Counted from the stretch's first letter, positions 26,683-36,976 are shown. The stretch: 64,000 bases of DNA from Mobiluncus massiliensis (GCF_949769255.1 NZ_OX458329.1:496001-560000), one strand, 5' to 3'. Numbers and translations: made by a program. The notes: generated by a model from the sequence alone, not told the origin.

Positions 26683-27240
26683 GTGAGCGACACGACGTTT
26701 CGCACCGCTAAACTCCTGGGCAAGGGCTACGACCGCAACCAGGTCGACAAGTTCTTGGCCAAGGCACGTTCGGCATACGAAGGCAACGGTGGACCAGCGA
26801 ATTTCGGGGCGGCGCAGGTGCGAGCCCAGGGGTTCAACGTGGTGCGCGGGGGATATAACTTTGTCGAAGTCGACGCGGCGATGGATCGGCTGGAATCGGC
26901 TTTTGTGGCGCGGGCGCGGGCTGACCATATCGCGGTGAACGGGCAAAAGGCCTGGATGTCGCTGGTGGCGGAACAAGCCACGACCCTCTATCCGCGGCTG
27001 TTGCGTCCGGCAGGAAAACGTTTTGCTCACCCCCAAGGGCGCCAGCGTGGCTACCGGATTGAGGACGTGGACGCGCTGCTGGACCGCTTGGTGGCATATT
27101 TTGACGAAAACAAGCCTCTGACCAGCAAAGAAATCCGTGACGCGGTGTTTGCGGAGGCAAAGGGAGCCCGAGCCTACCTGGAAGGCCCGGTGGACGCATA
27201 CCTGGCTCGCGCGGTCGAAGTGTTGCTGGCAGTCGAGTGA
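26683..27240 (+). CDS. DivIVA-like repeat protein
   Basis: A 185-residue protein built of short DivI1A-type repeats, each with a Gly-Tyr turn and an acidic helix: GKGYDRNQVDKFLAKARSAY, then GGYNFVEVDAAMDRLESAF, then RGYRIEDVDALLDRLVAYF, and a C-terminal helix ending GPVDAYLARAVEVLL. Such repeats resemble the membrane-binding N-terminus of DivIVA, which marks cell poles and septa in actinomycetes. It lacks the long coiled coil of true DivIVA, so it is a small relative of unknown role. GTG 26683 is chosen because of AAGGAAAGG upstream; the open frame above it overlaps rlmN. Confidence 0.8.
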   Translation: MSDTTFRTAKLLGKGYDRNQVDKFLAKARSAYEGNGGPANFGAAQVRAQGFNVVRGGYNFVEVDAAMDRLESAFVARARADHIAVNGQKAWMSLVAEQATTLYPRLLRPAGKRFAHPQGRQRGYRIEDVDALLDRLVAYFDENKPLTSKEIRDAVFAEAKGARAYLEGPVDAYLARAVEVLLAVE

Positions 27241-27331
27241 TTGTCCCTGTCACAAGGGAGTTGGCGCGGCTTTTTCCGCACCCTGGTGGGGTTGCTGGTC
27301 GCTGTAAATGAGCGAAACCTAAACTTGCCGT

Positions 27332-27337
27332 TAGAAT
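27332..27337 (+). promoter_or_regulatory. Leaderless -10 promoter of dxr
   Basis: TAGAAT is followed by exactly 6 bases and the GTG start of dxr. No ribosome-binding site is present. Confidence 0.55.
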
Positions 27338-27343
27338 GAACGG

Positions 27344-28558
27344 GTGCAAGATATTGTAATTTTGGGTTCTACCGGCTCGATTGGAACCCAGGCTTTGGAC
27401 ATCGTTCGCGCCCATCCTGGACATTTCCGGGTGCAGGGCTTGGCTGCCTCCGGGCGGCATCTGGATGTGTTGGCACGTCAAGCCGTCGAATTTGAAGTCC
27501 CCATGGTGGCCGTGGCGAACAGCTCCGTGGCGGAACTGGACGAGGCAATCCGCGAGGCAGAGATACAGTTGGGCCAGCCGCGAGCCAGCCATAACCTGTT
27601 GACCGGACCGGCCGGAGTCGAGGCGGCCGCCGGATTTGTGCCCCAGGGCATCGTGTTGAACGCCATCGCGGGGATTTCCGGCCTGCACGCGACACTGCGG
27701 GCGTTAGATTCCGGGGCGCGCCTGGCCCTGGCAAACAAAGAATCCCTGGTCATCGGTGGTTCCCTGGTGCGCGACACTTTGCGGTGGCCGGGCCAAATCG
27801 TGCCGGTTGACTCCGAACACAGCGCTATCTGGCAGGCGTTGCGCTCGGGCAAACACGAACGCGGCTTATGCTCGCCGACCGTCACCGGCTACAGCGAGGT
27901 CGAGCGTCTCATCCTGACCGCTAGCGGCGGTCCCTTCCGTTCGAAAACCCGCGCGGAACTGGAAAACGTTACGGTAGAACAAGCCTTGAACCACCCGACT
28001 TGGGACATGGGTCCGCTGGTAACCGTCAATTCAGCCACCATGTTTAACAAGGGGCTGGAAGTCATCGAAGCCTCGCTGCTGTTCGACATTGAACCGAAAG
28101 ACATCGACGTCGTGGTGCACCCCGGATCGATTGTGCATTCCATGGTGCAGTTCCGGGACGGCGCGACCCTGCTGCAGGCCTCCCCGCCCGATATGCGCAT
28201 TCCGATTGCCCTGGGACTGTCCGCCCCTAACCGGCTGCGCGAGGTAGCCCCCGCTTGTGACTGGAGCAGTGCCGCGATCTGGCAGTTCGAGCCGCTCAAC
28301 GAGTCAATTTTCCCGGCGGTCAGCCTGGCTCGGCACGCTATTTCCGCCTCCGACACCCACCCCGCGGTTCTGGCCAGCGCGGACGAAATCGCCGTCAACG
28401 CTTTCTTGGACGGCCGTCTGCCCTTCCTGGGTATCTATGACGTGGTGCAACAGGTCGTGAGCGAGCATCACGGGGTGTCCGACCCGGACCTGTCCGCGCT
28501 GGAAGGCATCCTGGAATGGGCCAAACAGCGAGCCGCCGAGCTCATCGAGAACCGCTAA
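27344..28558 (+). CDS. dxr: 1-deoxy-D-xylulose-5-phosphate reductoisomerase
   Basis: A 404-residue NADPH-dependent enzyme of the non-mevalonate isoprenoid pathway. The nucleotide-binding loop LGSTGSIGTQALD is at the very start. NKESLVIGG, PVDSEHSAIWQAL and the flexible lid segment SGGPFRSKTRAELENVTVEQALNHP around the metal site are all present. Length is normal. It is followed by rseP, the usual order, but the ispG that commonly comes next is missing from this window. Confidence 0.96.
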   Translation: MQDIVILGSTGSIGTQALDIVRAHPGHFRVQGLAASGRHLDVLARQAVEFEVPMVAVANSSVAELDEAIREAEIQLGQPRASHNLLTGPAGVEAAAGFVPQGIVLNAIAGISGLHATLRALDSGARLALANKESLVIGGSLVRDTLRWPGQIVPVDSEHSAIWQALRSGKHERGLCSPTVTGYSEVERLILTASGGPFRSKTRAELENVTVEQALNHPTWDMGPLVTVNSATMFNKGLEVIEASLLFDIEPKDIDVVVHPGSIVHSMVQFRDGATLLQASPPDMRIPIALGLSAPNRLREVAPACDWSSAAIWQFEPLNESIFPAVSLARHAISASDTHPAVLASADEIAVNAFLDGRLPFLGIYDVVQQVVSEHHGVSDPDLSALEGILEWAKQRAAELIENR

Positions 28559-28582
28559 ACGCCTTACCGGAACCGCCCTGTC

Positions 28583-29791
28583 ATGGATTATTTCACTGGA
28601 ATCATCGCCCTCATTGTGGGATTGATGGTGTCGATTGCCCTGCACGAACTGGGCCACCTGATACCCGCAAAACGCTTCGACATCCTCTGTACCCAATATT
28701 TTATCGGGTTTGGACCAAAGATATTTTCGCGCCAAATCGGGGAAACCGAAGTCGGAATGAAGTGGGTGCTGCTGGGCGGCTACGTGAGAATGGTCGGCAT
28801 GTACGCTCCGGGGCATCCGGGGCGGCGCACGAAAAACCGCAAAGGCGAACTGACCGCGGCCGAGGAGGCCCGGATTGCCTCGAACGAAGAAATTCCACCC
28901 GGCCAGGAACACCGGGCGTTTTACGCTAAACCCATTTGGCAGCGCCTCATAGTGATGGTCAGCGGCACTTTTGTGAATCTGGCCTTGAGCTTCCTGTGCG
29001 TGCTGGTGGGGTTGAGCGCGATTGGTTACGAGCTGCCGACCCGCGAAGTCGCCACGGTCTCGCCGGACTCTCCCGCGGCCGCGGCGGGGGTGGCGCCCGG
29101 CGATGTTATCACCGCCTGGAACGGTAAACCCGTTGCGACCTGGGATGAAGTCATCAGTAAAGTGGCGGTGAGTCAGCCGGGGAAACCGGCCACTCTCACG
29201 GTCCGGCGCGACGGTGAAACCAAGACTATCCAGGTGACTCCCCAAACTATGGAGGGGGGGAAACGTTCGGTTATCGGCGTTATTGCCGTTACCGAACGCC
29301 ACCACGCCAGCCTAGGGGAAGTCGCTAACTACCAGTGGGAAACCGGGAAAGGCACCGCGAAAATCCTGCTGGCCCTGCCCGTGAAACTGTGGCAAACCAC
29401 CATCGGGTTGTTCCAGCCCAATCAGCCGCGCGACCCGAACTCGGTGATGGGAATCGTGGGAATGGGCCAGGTCGCAGGTTCTATCGCCGCCAGCGACTCT
29501 GATGGTTACGGTTTTATGGAAAAGCTGCGGGCCTTCCTGATGTTGTTCGGGTCGCTAAACATGACCCTGTTCATGTTCAACCTGATTCCGCTGATGCCCC
29601 TGGATGGCGGGCAAGCCGCGGGCGCGATTTATGAAGGCATCCGCAAGCGGGTGCGCCGCGCGCGGGGCCTCGACGACGGCGGGCCGGTCGATTTGGCGGC
29701 AATGTTGCCGGTGACAGCCACGGTGGTTATCGCTTTCATCGCCATGACGGTGCTGCTGATTGTGGCCGATATTTTGAAGCCGGTACTGTGA
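28583..29791 (+). CDS. rseP: Site-2 intramembrane metalloprotease (RseP/Rip1-type, M50)
   Basis: A 402-residue intramembrane zinc protease that releases transcription factors by cutting anti-sigma factors. The zinc motif is ALHELGHLIPAKRF (HExxH, residues ~14-30) in the first membrane helix, a PDZ domain (ATVSPDSPAAAAGVAPGDVI) covers the middle, and the third zinc ligand is in LMPLDGGQAAG. About four membrane helices. Its stop overlaps the GTG of the MATE gene. Confidence 0.94.
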   Translation: MDYFTGIIALIVGLMVSIALHELGHLIPAKRFDILCTQYFIGFGPKIFSRQIGETEVGMKWVLLGGYVRMVGMYAPGHPGRRTKNRKGELTAAEEARIASNEEIPPGQEHRAFYAKPIWQRLIVMVSGTFVNLALSFLCVLVGLSAIGYELPTREVATVSPDSPAAAAGVAPGDVITAWNGKPVATWDEVISKVAVSQPGKPATLTVRRDGETKTIQVTPQTMEGGKRSVIGVIAVTERHHASLGEVANYQWETGKGTAKILLALPVKLWQTTIGLFQPNQPRDPNSVMGIVGMGQVAGSIAASDSDGYGFMEKLRAFLMLFGSLNMTLFMFNLIPLMPLDGGQAAGAIYEGIRKRVRRARGLDDGGPVDLAAMLPVTATVVIAFIAMTVLLIVADILKPVL

Positions 29792-31221
29792 ACATGAAAA
29801 CGGGGGACACCATGCCGGCTGAAAATCGACCTTCTGAATCGGGGAACCGACCTTCTGAATCGGAGGCGCAACCCGTGGAACCGGAAAACCAACCCCTGAA
29901 TCGGCGGATTTTGTCGCTCGCCGTGCCTTCCCTGGGGTCGCTGCTGGCTGAACCGCTCATGGTGATAGCGGATTCGGCCATGATTGGGCACGTGGGAACG
30001 ACCGAGCTGGCCGGCTTAACCGTCGGTTCATCGGTCAACGTGTTCTTGGTGGGGATTTGTATTTTCCTGGTCTATACCACGACCGCAGTGGCCTCACGCC
30101 AGTTGGGTGCGGGGGACCGGCACGGCGCGGTCAAGACCGGGGTGGACGGAGCCTGGCTAGGGCTGCTGGTAGGAGTGGTGCTGGCAGTAGTCCTGTGGGT
30201 CGGGGCATTGCCGATTGTTTCGCTATTCGGGGCCTCCGCGGCGGTCAATGTCCAAGGGGCGGCGTATCTGCGGGCGGCGGCACCTTCGATGCTGGGAATG
30301 ATGCTGGTACTGGCGGGAACCGGGGCCATGTGCGGCGTGTTGGACGCCAAGACCCCACTGGTGATTTCGGTCACCGGCGCCATCGCAAACGTGGCTTTCA
30401 ACGCCGCGTTTATCTACGGTTTCAACCTGGGAGTCACCGGGGCGGGCATCGGCACTTCTATCGCCGGTATCGGCATGGGGTCGGCTTTTGCGCTGAAAAT
30501 TATGGCCGGAGCCCGGCGTGCCAAAGTCGCACTGTATCCTGAGTTCCGGGCGATTTTCGCGGCTCTGGCCGGGGGCGTGCCCCTGATGATTCGCACCCTC
30601 ACCATGCAGATTGTTATTCTCGGCACCCTGTGGGTGGCGGCCTCCCAAGGGGAAGTCGCCATTGCCGGGCGTCAGATTGCAGCGAACACCTGGACTCTCG
30701 GGGCAAACCTGCACGATTCTCTGGCTATCGCGGTGCAGGCGCTCATTGGTTTCGAGTTGGGGCGGGCTGACCGCCAGGCGGTGCGCGACCTGATTCGCCG
30801 GGTGACACTGTGGGGGCTGGGGCTGGGAGTCGTGCTGGGATTGAGCATCGCGGCTCTGGCTCCGCTATGGCCGCGCATCTTTTCCAGCGACCCCGAAGTG
30901 CTGGCTGCGGCCGCTTTGGCACTGTTGGTGTCGGCGTTCTTTCAGCCACTGGCCGGGGTGGTTTTCGTGTTCGACGGGGTCTTGATTGGTGCCAACGACA
31001 CGTGGTATCTGGCTCTCGCGGGCCTGATTAACCTGGGTGTTTATATCCCGGCTCTGGTGCTGGTGTGGCGTTTCGCGCCCGGCGGAATCCTGGGACTGGC
31101 CTGGTTGTGGGGGTGTTATTGCGGGGTGTTTTTCCTGGCGCGCCTGGCCACGTTGAGCTGGCGTATCCGCCAAGACCGGTGGATGAAACTTGATTTTGCA
31201 AAAACAGGTGAAATCCGGTAA
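29788..31221 (+). CDS. MATE family efflux transporter (DinF-type)
   Basis: A 477-residue, twelve-helix multidrug/cation antiporter. The family start is NRRILSLAVPSLGSLLAEPLMVIADSAMIGHVGT, followed by the internal duplication with IAGRQIAANTWTLGANLHD in the second half. The N-terminal ~45 residues are a polar extension containing a short perfect repeat (RPSESGNRPSESE). GTG 29788 overlaps the rseP stop by four bases; an ATG two codons later is possible. Placed where other actinomycetes often have ispG. Substrate unknown. Confidence 0.92.
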   Translation: MNMKTGDTMPAENRPSESGNRPSESEAQPVEPENQPLNRRILSLAVPSLGSLLAEPLMVIADSAMIGHVGTTELAGLTVGSSVNVFLVGICIFLVYTTTAVASRQLGAGDRHGAVKTGVDGAWLGLLVGVVLAVVLWVGALPIVSLFGASAAVNVQGAAYLRAAAPSMLGMMLVLAGTGAMCGVLDAKTPLVISVTGAIANVAFNAAFIYGFNLGVTGAGIGTSIAGIGMGSAFALKIMAGARRAKVALYPEFRAIFAALAGGVPLMIRTLTMQIVILGTLWVAASQGEVAIAGRQIAANTWTLGANLHDSLAIAVQALIGFELGRADRQAVRDLIRRVTLWGLGLGVVLGLSIAALAPLWPRIFSSDPEVLAAAALALLVSAFFQPLAGVVFVFDGVLIGANDTWYLALAGLINLGVYIPALVLVWRFAPGGILGLAWLWGCYCGVFFLARLATLSWRIRQDRWMKLDFAKTGEIR

Positions 31222-31296
31222 TTTAGAACTTCGGTGCTTCTTGCGGTTCGTGAGGGCACAGTTGGACGAAAGACATTCAGAAAAGCGAGTTTCGAC

Positions 31297-31605
31297 GTGG
31301 TATATGCAATCGTTAAGGCCGGCGGTCGACAGGAGAAAGTCTCTGTCGGTGAAGAGCTGCTGGTGGAAAAGGTAGACAAGGCAGTGGGGGAGACGATTGA
31401 GCTGCCTGCGATTCTGTTGGTGGACGGCGCCAAGGTAACGTCCCAGGCTGCTGACGTAGCAAAGATAAAGGTCAGCGCGGAAGTACTGGGCGCGGCCAAG
31501 GGCCCCAAGATTTCCATTGTCAAGTACAAGAACAAGACTGGTTATCGGAAGCGTCAAGGTCACCGTCAGCCGCTGACCCGCATTAAGATAACTTCCATTA
31601 AGTAA
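31297..31605 (+). CDS. rplU: 50S ribosomal protein L21
   Basis: A 102-residue large-subunit protein, normal length. GTG 31297 is chosen because the protein then begins [15 protein letters not shown], the conserved family start; the frame is open 21 codons further up but that part has no resemblance to L21. [16 protein letters not shown] is the conserved C-terminal rRNA-binding segment. The 75-base leader shows no strong ribosome-binding site. Followed by rpmA and obg. Confidence 0.96.
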   Translation: MVYAIVKAGGRQEKVSVGEELLVEKVDKAVGETIELPAILLVDGAKVTSQAADVAKIKVSAEVLGAAKGPKISIVKYKNKTGYRKRQGHRQPLTRIKITSIK

Positions 31606-31616
31606 GGGGTGTAACA

Positions 31617-31877
31617 ATGGCACATAAGAAAGGTCTCGGTTCTTCCCACAACGGTCGTGATTCGAACGCGCAGCGCCTGGGCGTCAAGCGTTTCGGCGGT
31701 CAGCTGGTTAACGCTGGTGAAATTTTGGTACGCCAGCGCGGCACCCACTACCACCCCGGCTTTAACGTGGGCATCGGCAAGGACGATACTCTGTTCGCGC
31801 TTAAGACCGGCGAAGTGGAGTTCGGTCGTCATCGCGATCGCCGTATCGTGAGCATTAAGGAAGTCGCCAACGCCTAA
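31617..31877 (+). CDS. rpmA: 50S ribosomal protein L27
   Basis: An 86-residue protein whose N-terminal tail reaches the peptidyl-transferase centre. It begins [20 protein letters not shown], so there is no cleavable N-terminal extension of the Firmicutes type. [22 protein letters not shown] is conserved. It lies 11 bases after rplU. Confidence 0.97.
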   Translation: MAHKKGLGSSHNGRDSNAQRLGVKRFGGQLVNAGEILVRQRGTHYHPGFNVGIGKDDTLFALKTGEVEFGRHRDRRIVSIKEVANA

Positions 31878-31900
31878 ATGTTGGCAGTGACTACTTTCGT

Positions 31901-31933
31901 GAGGGGGCTCGTTCGAGCCCTCTTGCTGTTTAA
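31901..31933 (+). terminator. Terminator after rpmA
   Basis: A GC-rich hairpin (GAGGGGGCTCG with CGAGCCCTC) with a very small loop, followed by TTGCTGTTT, between rpmA and obg. Confidence 0.65.
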
Positions 31934-31978
31934 CGTAACGATGGCTCTGTGAGGGAGCCGGAGGAGGCAGTAGCCCAG

Positions 31979-33520
31979 ATGGTCAGCTTCGTGGATTATG
32001 TGAAAATTTTTGCCCAAGCCGGGGCTGGCGGCAACGGCTGTGCCTCCATTCGCCGCGAAAAATACAAGCCGTTGGCGGGCCCGGACGGCGGGGCTGGCGG
32101 CCACGGCGGGTCGGTCATTCTGCGCGTCAACCCGCAAGAAACCACCCTGCTACCGTTCCATCATCGCCCGCACGTGAAAGCGGAGAGTGGTCAAGCCGGG
32201 ATGGGCGACTACCGCGATGGACGTCGCGGTGAGGATCTGTTCCTCGATGTTCCTCAAGGTACGGTCGTCACCAGCGAGGATGGTGAGTTTCTGGCGGACT
32301 TAGATGCCCCGGATGCCCAGTTGGTCATCGCGCGCGGCGGGGTGGGAGGCATGGGCAACTACGGCCTGGCCTCCGCGAAACGCAAGGCACCGGGCTTTGC
32401 CCTGTTGGGAGAACCTGGTGAAGAACGTACCGTCATTCTGGAACTGAAGTCGATGGCTGACGTGGCTCTGGTGGGATACCCTTCGGCGGGCAAATCCTCG
32501 CTGATAGCGGCCATGAGCGCGGCGCGCCCCAAGATTGCCGACTACCCTTTCACGACCCTGGTGCCGAACCTGGCGGTGGTGGATAATCCGGTGGCGCGCT
32601 ACACCGTGGCGGACGTGCCCGGATTGATTCCCGGCGCGGCCTCGGGCAAAGGTCTGGGGTTGGATTTCTTGCGTCACATCGAACGTTGCTGCGTGATTGC
32701 CCACGTGGTGGACTTGGCGGCGTGGGATCCGGAACGTGAACCGCTGGCCGACATCAAGACTTTGGAACGCGAACTCGCGCACTACGCGAAGTCCCTGGAC
32801 CGCTACCGTCCCGGGAGGGACTTCCTGCCACCCCTGATGGAACGCCAACGCGCCATTATTCTCAACAAAATCGATGTCCCGGACGGGCGAGACATGGCCG
32901 CCCTGATGGAAACGGAGATTGCAAAACTCGGCTGGCCGGTCTTTACAGTTTCCGCGACTACTCACGAAGGGTTGAAAGAACTCGCTTTTGGGCTGGCCGA
33001 AATGGTCCAGGAATACCGTTCCCAACTGCCCGAGGACGACAGTGAGCGGCCCGTGTTGCGTCCGCAGCCGAAATCAGCGCGCCCCGCCAAGACCTACACC
33101 ATTGAGACGACCACGATCGAGGGCGAGCCAGGATTCTCTATCCGTGGCGAACAGGTGGAGCGCTGGGTGAAACAGACTGACTTCACTAACGATGAAGCGG
33201 TCGGTTACCTGGCCGACCGCCTGGCAAACGTGGGAGTGGAGGACGACCTGCTGAAAGCCGGGGCTCACGCGGGGGATACCGTCGTGATTGGCGACCCCGA
33301 AACAGGTGTTGTTTTTGACTGGGAGCCGACCCTGCAAGCCGGAGCGGAACTGCTGGGCGCACGCGGCACGGACTCGCGACTCTACGAAAACACCCGCCGC
33401 ACCAACCAGCAGCGCCGTATCGACTACCACGCCTGGATGGACGCCAAGAAACGTGCTCGGGAAGAACTGGACGCGGAGCGCGAGTCTGGTCTGTGGAATG
33501 ACCCCGGGGAAACCGAATAG
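31979..33520 (+). CDS. obgE: GTPase Obg
   Basis: A 513-residue essential GTPase linked to 50S assembly and growth control. The glycine-rich Obg fold covers residues ~2-160 (GGNGCASIRREKYKPLAGPDGG), the G domain ~160-345 with Walker A GYPSAGKSSL, switch region DVPGLIPGA and LNKIDVPD, and the C-terminal OCT domain ~390-470. ATG 31979 is preferred over GTG 31949 because the family begins SFVDxV and GGAGGAGG lies upstream. A 40-residue charged tail ends the protein. Confidence 0.96.
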   Translation: MVSFVDYVKIFAQAGAGGNGCASIRREKYKPLAGPDGGAGGHGGSVILRVNPQETTLLPFHHRPHVKAESGQAGMGDYRDGRRGEDLFLDVPQGTVVTSEDGEFLADLDAPDAQLVIARGGVGGMGNYGLASAKRKAPGFALLGEPGEERTVILELKSMADVALVGYPSAGKSSLIAAMSAARPKIADYPFTTLVPNLAVVDNPVARYTVADVPGLIPGAASGKGLGLDFLRHIERCCVIAHVVDLAAWDPEREPLADIKTLERELAHYAKSLDRYRPGRDFLPPLMERQRAIILNKIDVPDGRDMAALMETEIAKLGWPVFTVSATTHEGLKELAFGLAEMVQEYRSQLPEDDSERPVLRPQPKSARPAKTYTIETTTIEGEPGFSIRGEQVERWVKQTDFTNDEAVGYLADRLANVGVEDDLLKAGAHAGDTVVIGDPETGVVFDWEPTLQAGAELLGARGTDSRLYENTRRTNQQRRIDYHAWMDAKKRAREELDAERESGLWNDPGETE

Positions 33521-33592
33521 GACCGGGATGCGGGTCGCCGTCCGGTTACAGAATTCCTTGCCATTTTCAGAAATCACTCAGGTCCGGGCGGG

Positions 33593-33598
33593 TATAAT
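33593..33598 (+). promoter_or_regulatory. -10 box of nadD
   Basis: A perfect TATAAT predicts a start near 33605, leaving a 12-base leader that consists mainly of the ribosome-binding site AAAGGAAG before GTG 33617. The -35 region is weak. Confidence 0.55.
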
Positions 33599-33616
33599 TT
33601 CATAAAAGGAAGTTTT

Positions 33617-34438
33617 GTGTGCTCGTATTTGGGTAGCAAAGGATTAAGAAAGGCCGTCATGGAGTCTCGCTCGCAAAGATGCGTTTGGGCGTTGGACTCC
33701 GAAAATTCGGCAAAGTCCAATCAGCGTCGGCGTCGTATCGGGGTGATGGGCGGCACTTTTGACCCGATTCACCACGGTCACCTGGTAGCGGCTTCGGAAG
33801 TCCAGGCGGTTTTCGGCCTTGACGAGGTCATTTTTGTGCCCACTTTTATGCAGCCATTCAAGCTGGGGCGCCCGGTCACCGAGGCGGAACACCGCTACCT
33901 GATGGCGGTGATTGCGACGGCTTCGAATCCGCGGTTTTCGGTGTCCCGCGTGGATATAGACCGATCTACCACGACCTATACGATTGACACTCTGACCGAC
34001 TTGAAAGCCGCTTTAGGAGATGCGCAACTATTCTTTATCACCGGAGCTGACGCGATTTCTGACATTATGCGCTGGAAAGACATCGACCAGCTGTTTAAAC
34101 TGGCGCACTTCGTGGGGGTAACTCGCCCCGGACATTCCTTTGATCCCGCTAACCTTCCGGCACAGCATGTCTCTTTGGTTGAGGTTCCGGCCATGGCAAT
34201 CAGCTCAACCGACTGTCGGAATCGGGTAAAATCGCACCAACCGGTGTGGTACTTGGTACCCGACGGTGTTGTTCAATATATTGCTAAATACGGACTCTAT
34301 GCCGATGATGCGCGACTGCAGTCGGATTCGCGGGAGGCGTCATACGCCGTCCCTAAGGCGGCTTTGACGGCGGCAGCGGTCAACGATGCATCGCCGCAAG
34401 ACGGATCCGTGATGACCTTGTCGAGAGGGGGACTGTGA
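33617..34438 (+). CDS. nadD: Nicotinate-nucleotide adenylyltransferase
   Basis: A 273-residue enzyme that makes nicotinic acid adenine dinucleotide in NAD synthesis. The nucleotidyltransferase signature [18 protein letters not shown] and the second motif [14 protein letters not shown] (ISSTxxR) are intact. The ends are longer than usual: about 40 polar residues before the fold and 40 after it. Both GTG 33617 (AAAGGAAG upstream, close to a TATAAT) and ATG 33659 (AAAGG upstream) are credible starts. Its stop overlaps the next gene's GTG. Confidence 0.93.
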   Translation: MCSYLGSKGLRKAVMESRSQRCVWALDSENSAKSNQRRRRIGVMGGTFDPIHHGHLVAASEVQAVFGLDEVIFVPTFMQPFKLGRPVTEAEHRYLMAVIATASNPRFSVSRVDIDRSTTTYTIDTLTDLKAALGDAQLFFITGADAISDIMRWKDIDQLFKLAHFVGVTRPGHSFDPANLPAQHVSLVEVPAMAISSTDCRNRVKSHQPVWYLVPDGVVQYIAKYGLYADDARLQSDSREASYAVPKAALTAAAVNDASPQDGSVMTLSRGGL

Positions 34439-36465
34439 GCGAGGGCAAGCCAAGGCCGCGCCCCGTGCCGGTGCAGGCGGTCAATTTACCGGGCTTGGGA
34501 GCTAGCGCCCCTCGGCCTGGGCAAGTGTTGCCCGGTGCCGGTCCGACCGGTCCCGCTCTGCAAGTTCCCAATACTGCCCAAGCCGTGCGTGCTGTTGACA
34601 AGGACGGGGCTTTGACCGGCATGATTCCGGTAGTTGGCAAGGCTCAGGCCGTGAGTGCTGCCGGGCCGCAAGTCGCCGGTGTCCAGCGTCCCCTCGTGCG
34701 CGGCACTACTCCCGTGGTGCCCGAAAAGCCCGCAGTTCCGGTCGGGAATCGTCCCGCGGATACGGCGGTTCGTCAGTTGCCTACTCCGGGAACTCCGGTG
34801 CCACCTTCCACAACAGGCATGATTCCCACGATAGCGCCGAACTCGACAGGCTCCGCGCAGATTCCCCCGCCCCGAGCGAACCCACCTGTTCCCGGCAGCG
34901 CGTCCCGGCCTCTGCCGTCTTCCCCGGCGAGTTCCGCCCCGGCAGGTTCCGCCGCGGCGAGGCCGGCGGCTCCTGGAGTCAGCGCAAATCCGCCAGTTCC
35001 GCGATTTTCAGGACCCGGTAGCTTGCCAAGCCCGGCCCAATCGTCAGCCACGTTACCGACCTCACGACCGAATCCTCCGGTGCCGCGCCCCGGCCAGATG
35101 GAAGCCGCACCGCCTCACCAGCAGACTCCACCGGAAACTGCTCCGGCACAGCCCGGAATGCCCGGTTCACGCCCCGCGAGCCCCGCGGCTCCCGGAACGG
35201 CGCCGGACGCCAAGGTTCCGGGAACGGTGCCGAACCTCGCGGCGCGCCCGCCCTTGTCAGCTGGGCGACCCGGACAACCGACACCGCCGGCTGCGCAGTC
35301 GGGAGAACCTGGACAACCGGCACAGCCGCCCGCACAGCCGGGGCAACCCGGGCAACCCGGACAAATGCCTGGGCAGAGGCCAGGCCAAACCGGTCAGCCC
35401 AATCAACTCAGCCAACCTAATCAGCCGGGGCAACCGGCACAGATGCCACACCAACCAGGGCAACCGGGGCAACCGCCTGCCCAGCCGGGACAACCTGGGC
35501 AACCGGGACCGGTCCCGAGTCAGCCCGGTCAGCAGCCTGGTCAGCCCCATCAATCATCACAACCTGGGCAGATGCTGATCCAGACTCCGGGAGCTCCCTC
35601 AGGCGATCCCCGCATGGCAGGCCAGCCGGGACAGATGCCCGGCCAGCCCGGAATGCCGGGACGTCCGGGAATGCCAGGACAACCCGGTCAGATGCCAGGT
35701 CAACCGGGAATGCCGGGACAGCCCGGCGCTCCCTACGGAATGTGGGGACGTCCGAATCCTTATGGCCGTCCCGGAATGCCTGGACAGCCCGGAATGCCAG
35801 GTATGCCGGGAATGCCAGGTATGCCAGGAATGCCCGGCTACGGGATGCCCGGAATGCCATATGGTCGCCCCGGAATGCCGGGAATGCCCGGAATGCCGGG
35901 AATGCCGGGTTACGGGATGCCCGGAATGCCCTATGGCCGCCCCGGAATGCCCGGAATGCCATACGGCCGGCCCGGAATGCCGCCCTTGTGGAATCCGCAA
36001 GAATCCCGCTCGACACGCCGCGAAAGCCTGGAAGAGGCCGAGGCTCGCCAGCTCCAAGAACTCAAAGAAGCTGAACAGAAGTTCCATGAGGCCGATGTTG
36101 AGGTTTTGCGTAAGGAACTCGGCGAGGACATCACCGATGAAGAACTGGAGAACATCGACTGGGAAGAGTTCGAATTCGAGGAGTCTTTCACCGAACGTTT
36201 GATTCGCAAGTCCGGGCGTTGGGGCGAAACTTTGCTGATGCTGGGTCAAGCGGCCCGCTGGGCGTTGGTCGTGCTGGTGACCGTCGTGGTCGTGGGTATT
36301 CTCATCTTCGCTCTGGACAAGAACGCCGCGGTGACGTCCGCCTCTGGAACAACGCTAGAGACAGGTGCCACGCTGAGCGCAGCTGCGCTAGACCCTCCAG
36401 ATGCCACGCCAGGAGATTCTCTCCTGCCTGATTCCACGACCGAAATGGGGATTTTTTCTGTATGA
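34435..36465 (+). CDS. Collagen-like Pro/Gly/Gln/Met repeat protein with C-terminal membrane helix
   Basis: A 676-residue protein not matched to a named family. Residues 1 to ~520 are low complexity: Pro/Ala/Ser-rich first, then GQPGQPG repeats, then runs of [10 protein letters not shown] and PYGRPGMPG, giving Gly at every third position over long stretches as in collagen. Residues ~525-595 are charged and helical ([20 protein letters not shown]), followed by one membrane helix (~606-628) and a short outer tail. With no signal peptide, the repeats would be cytoplasmic or, if the helix inverts, outside. GTG overlaps the nadD stop and the gene's end overlaps rsfS, so it is locked into the nadD-rsfS operon. 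Confidence 0.85.
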   Translation: MSEGKPRPRPVPVQAVNLPGLGASAPRPGQVLPGAGPTGPALQVPNTAQAVRAVDKDGALTGMIPVVGKAQAVSAAGPQVAGVQRPLVRGTTPVVPEKPAVPVGNRPADTAVRQLPTPGTPVPPSTTGMIPTIAPNSTGSAQIPPPRANPPVPGSASRPLPSSPASSAPAGSAAARPAAPGVSANPPVPRFSGPGSLPSPAQSSATLPTSRPNPPVPRPGQMEAAPPHQQTPPETAPAQPGMPGSRPASPAAPGTAPDAKVPGTVPNLAARPPLSAGRPGQPTPPAAQSGEPGQPAQPPAQPGQPGQPGQMPGQRPGQTGQPNQLSQPNQPGQPAQMPHQPGQPGQPPAQPGQPGQPGPVPSQPGQQPGQPHQSSQPGQMLIQTPGAPSGDPRMAGQPGQMPGQPGMPGRPGMPGQPGQMPGQPGMPGQPGAPYGMWGRPNPYGRPGMPGQPGMPGMPGMPGMPGMPGYGMPGMPYGRPGMPGMPGMPGMPGYGMPGMPYGRPGMPGMPYGRPGMPPLWNPQESRSTRRESLEEAEARQLQELKEAEQKFHEADVEVLRKELGEDITDEELENIDWEEFEFEESFTERLIRKSGRWGETLLMLGQAARWALVVLVTVVVVGILIFALDKNAAVTSASGTTLETGATLSAAALDPPDATPGDSLLPDSTTEMGIFSV

Positions 36466-36923
36466 GTGCTGACGCCAAGTCCATCGAACTCGCCATAGCA
36501 GCAGGTCAAGCAGCAAAATCGAAGAAGGCCACGGAGGTTATCGCCCTGGACGTTTCCGAACGCCTGGTGCTGACCGACATGTTTGTGCTGGCTACGGGCA
36601 ATAACGACCGTCAGGTGCGGGCCATTGTCGACGCTGTTGACGAGGCAATGACGAAAGCTGGTTTAAAGTTGCTGCGTCGTGAGGGTCTGGAGCAGGCTCA
36701 TTGGGTTTTGCTCGATTACGGGATGATTGTGGTGCATGTCCAGCAAGAGGACGACCGACAGTTTTACGCGTTGGAACGTTTGTGGGCCGATGCGCCCCTG
36801 ATTGAGGTGCCCGATTCGGAAGCGCCAGCTGCTCAGAGTGACAGTCCCGCTCCGTCCAGCCCCGCTGCGCCGACGCCTGAACCCGTCTCTCCGTTGGACC
36901 TCATCGGCGAGGACTTTTCATAG
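36462..36923 (+). CDS. rsfS: Ribosome silencing factor RsfS
   Basis: A 153-residue protein that binds L14 on free 50S subunits and blocks joining with 30S in starvation. The fold covers residues ~5-115: LVLTDMFVLATGNNDRQVRAIVD and GLEQAHWVLLDYGMIVVHVQQ are family hallmarks. A Pro/Ala/Ser-rich 35-residue tail follows. ATGA overlap with the repeat protein upstream. Confidence 0.95.
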   Translation: MSADAKSIELAIAAGQAAKSKKATEVIALDVSERLVLTDMFVLATGNNDRQVRAIVDAVDEAMTKAGLKLLRREGLEQAHWVLLDYGMIVVHVQQEDDRQFYALERLWADAPLIEVPDSEAPAAQSDSPAPSSPAAPTPEPVSPLDLIGEDFS

Positions 36924-36976
36924 GCTGGCCGGCAGGGACAAAACGCAACGGGTCGACCGAACAGGAGGACAGGGCA

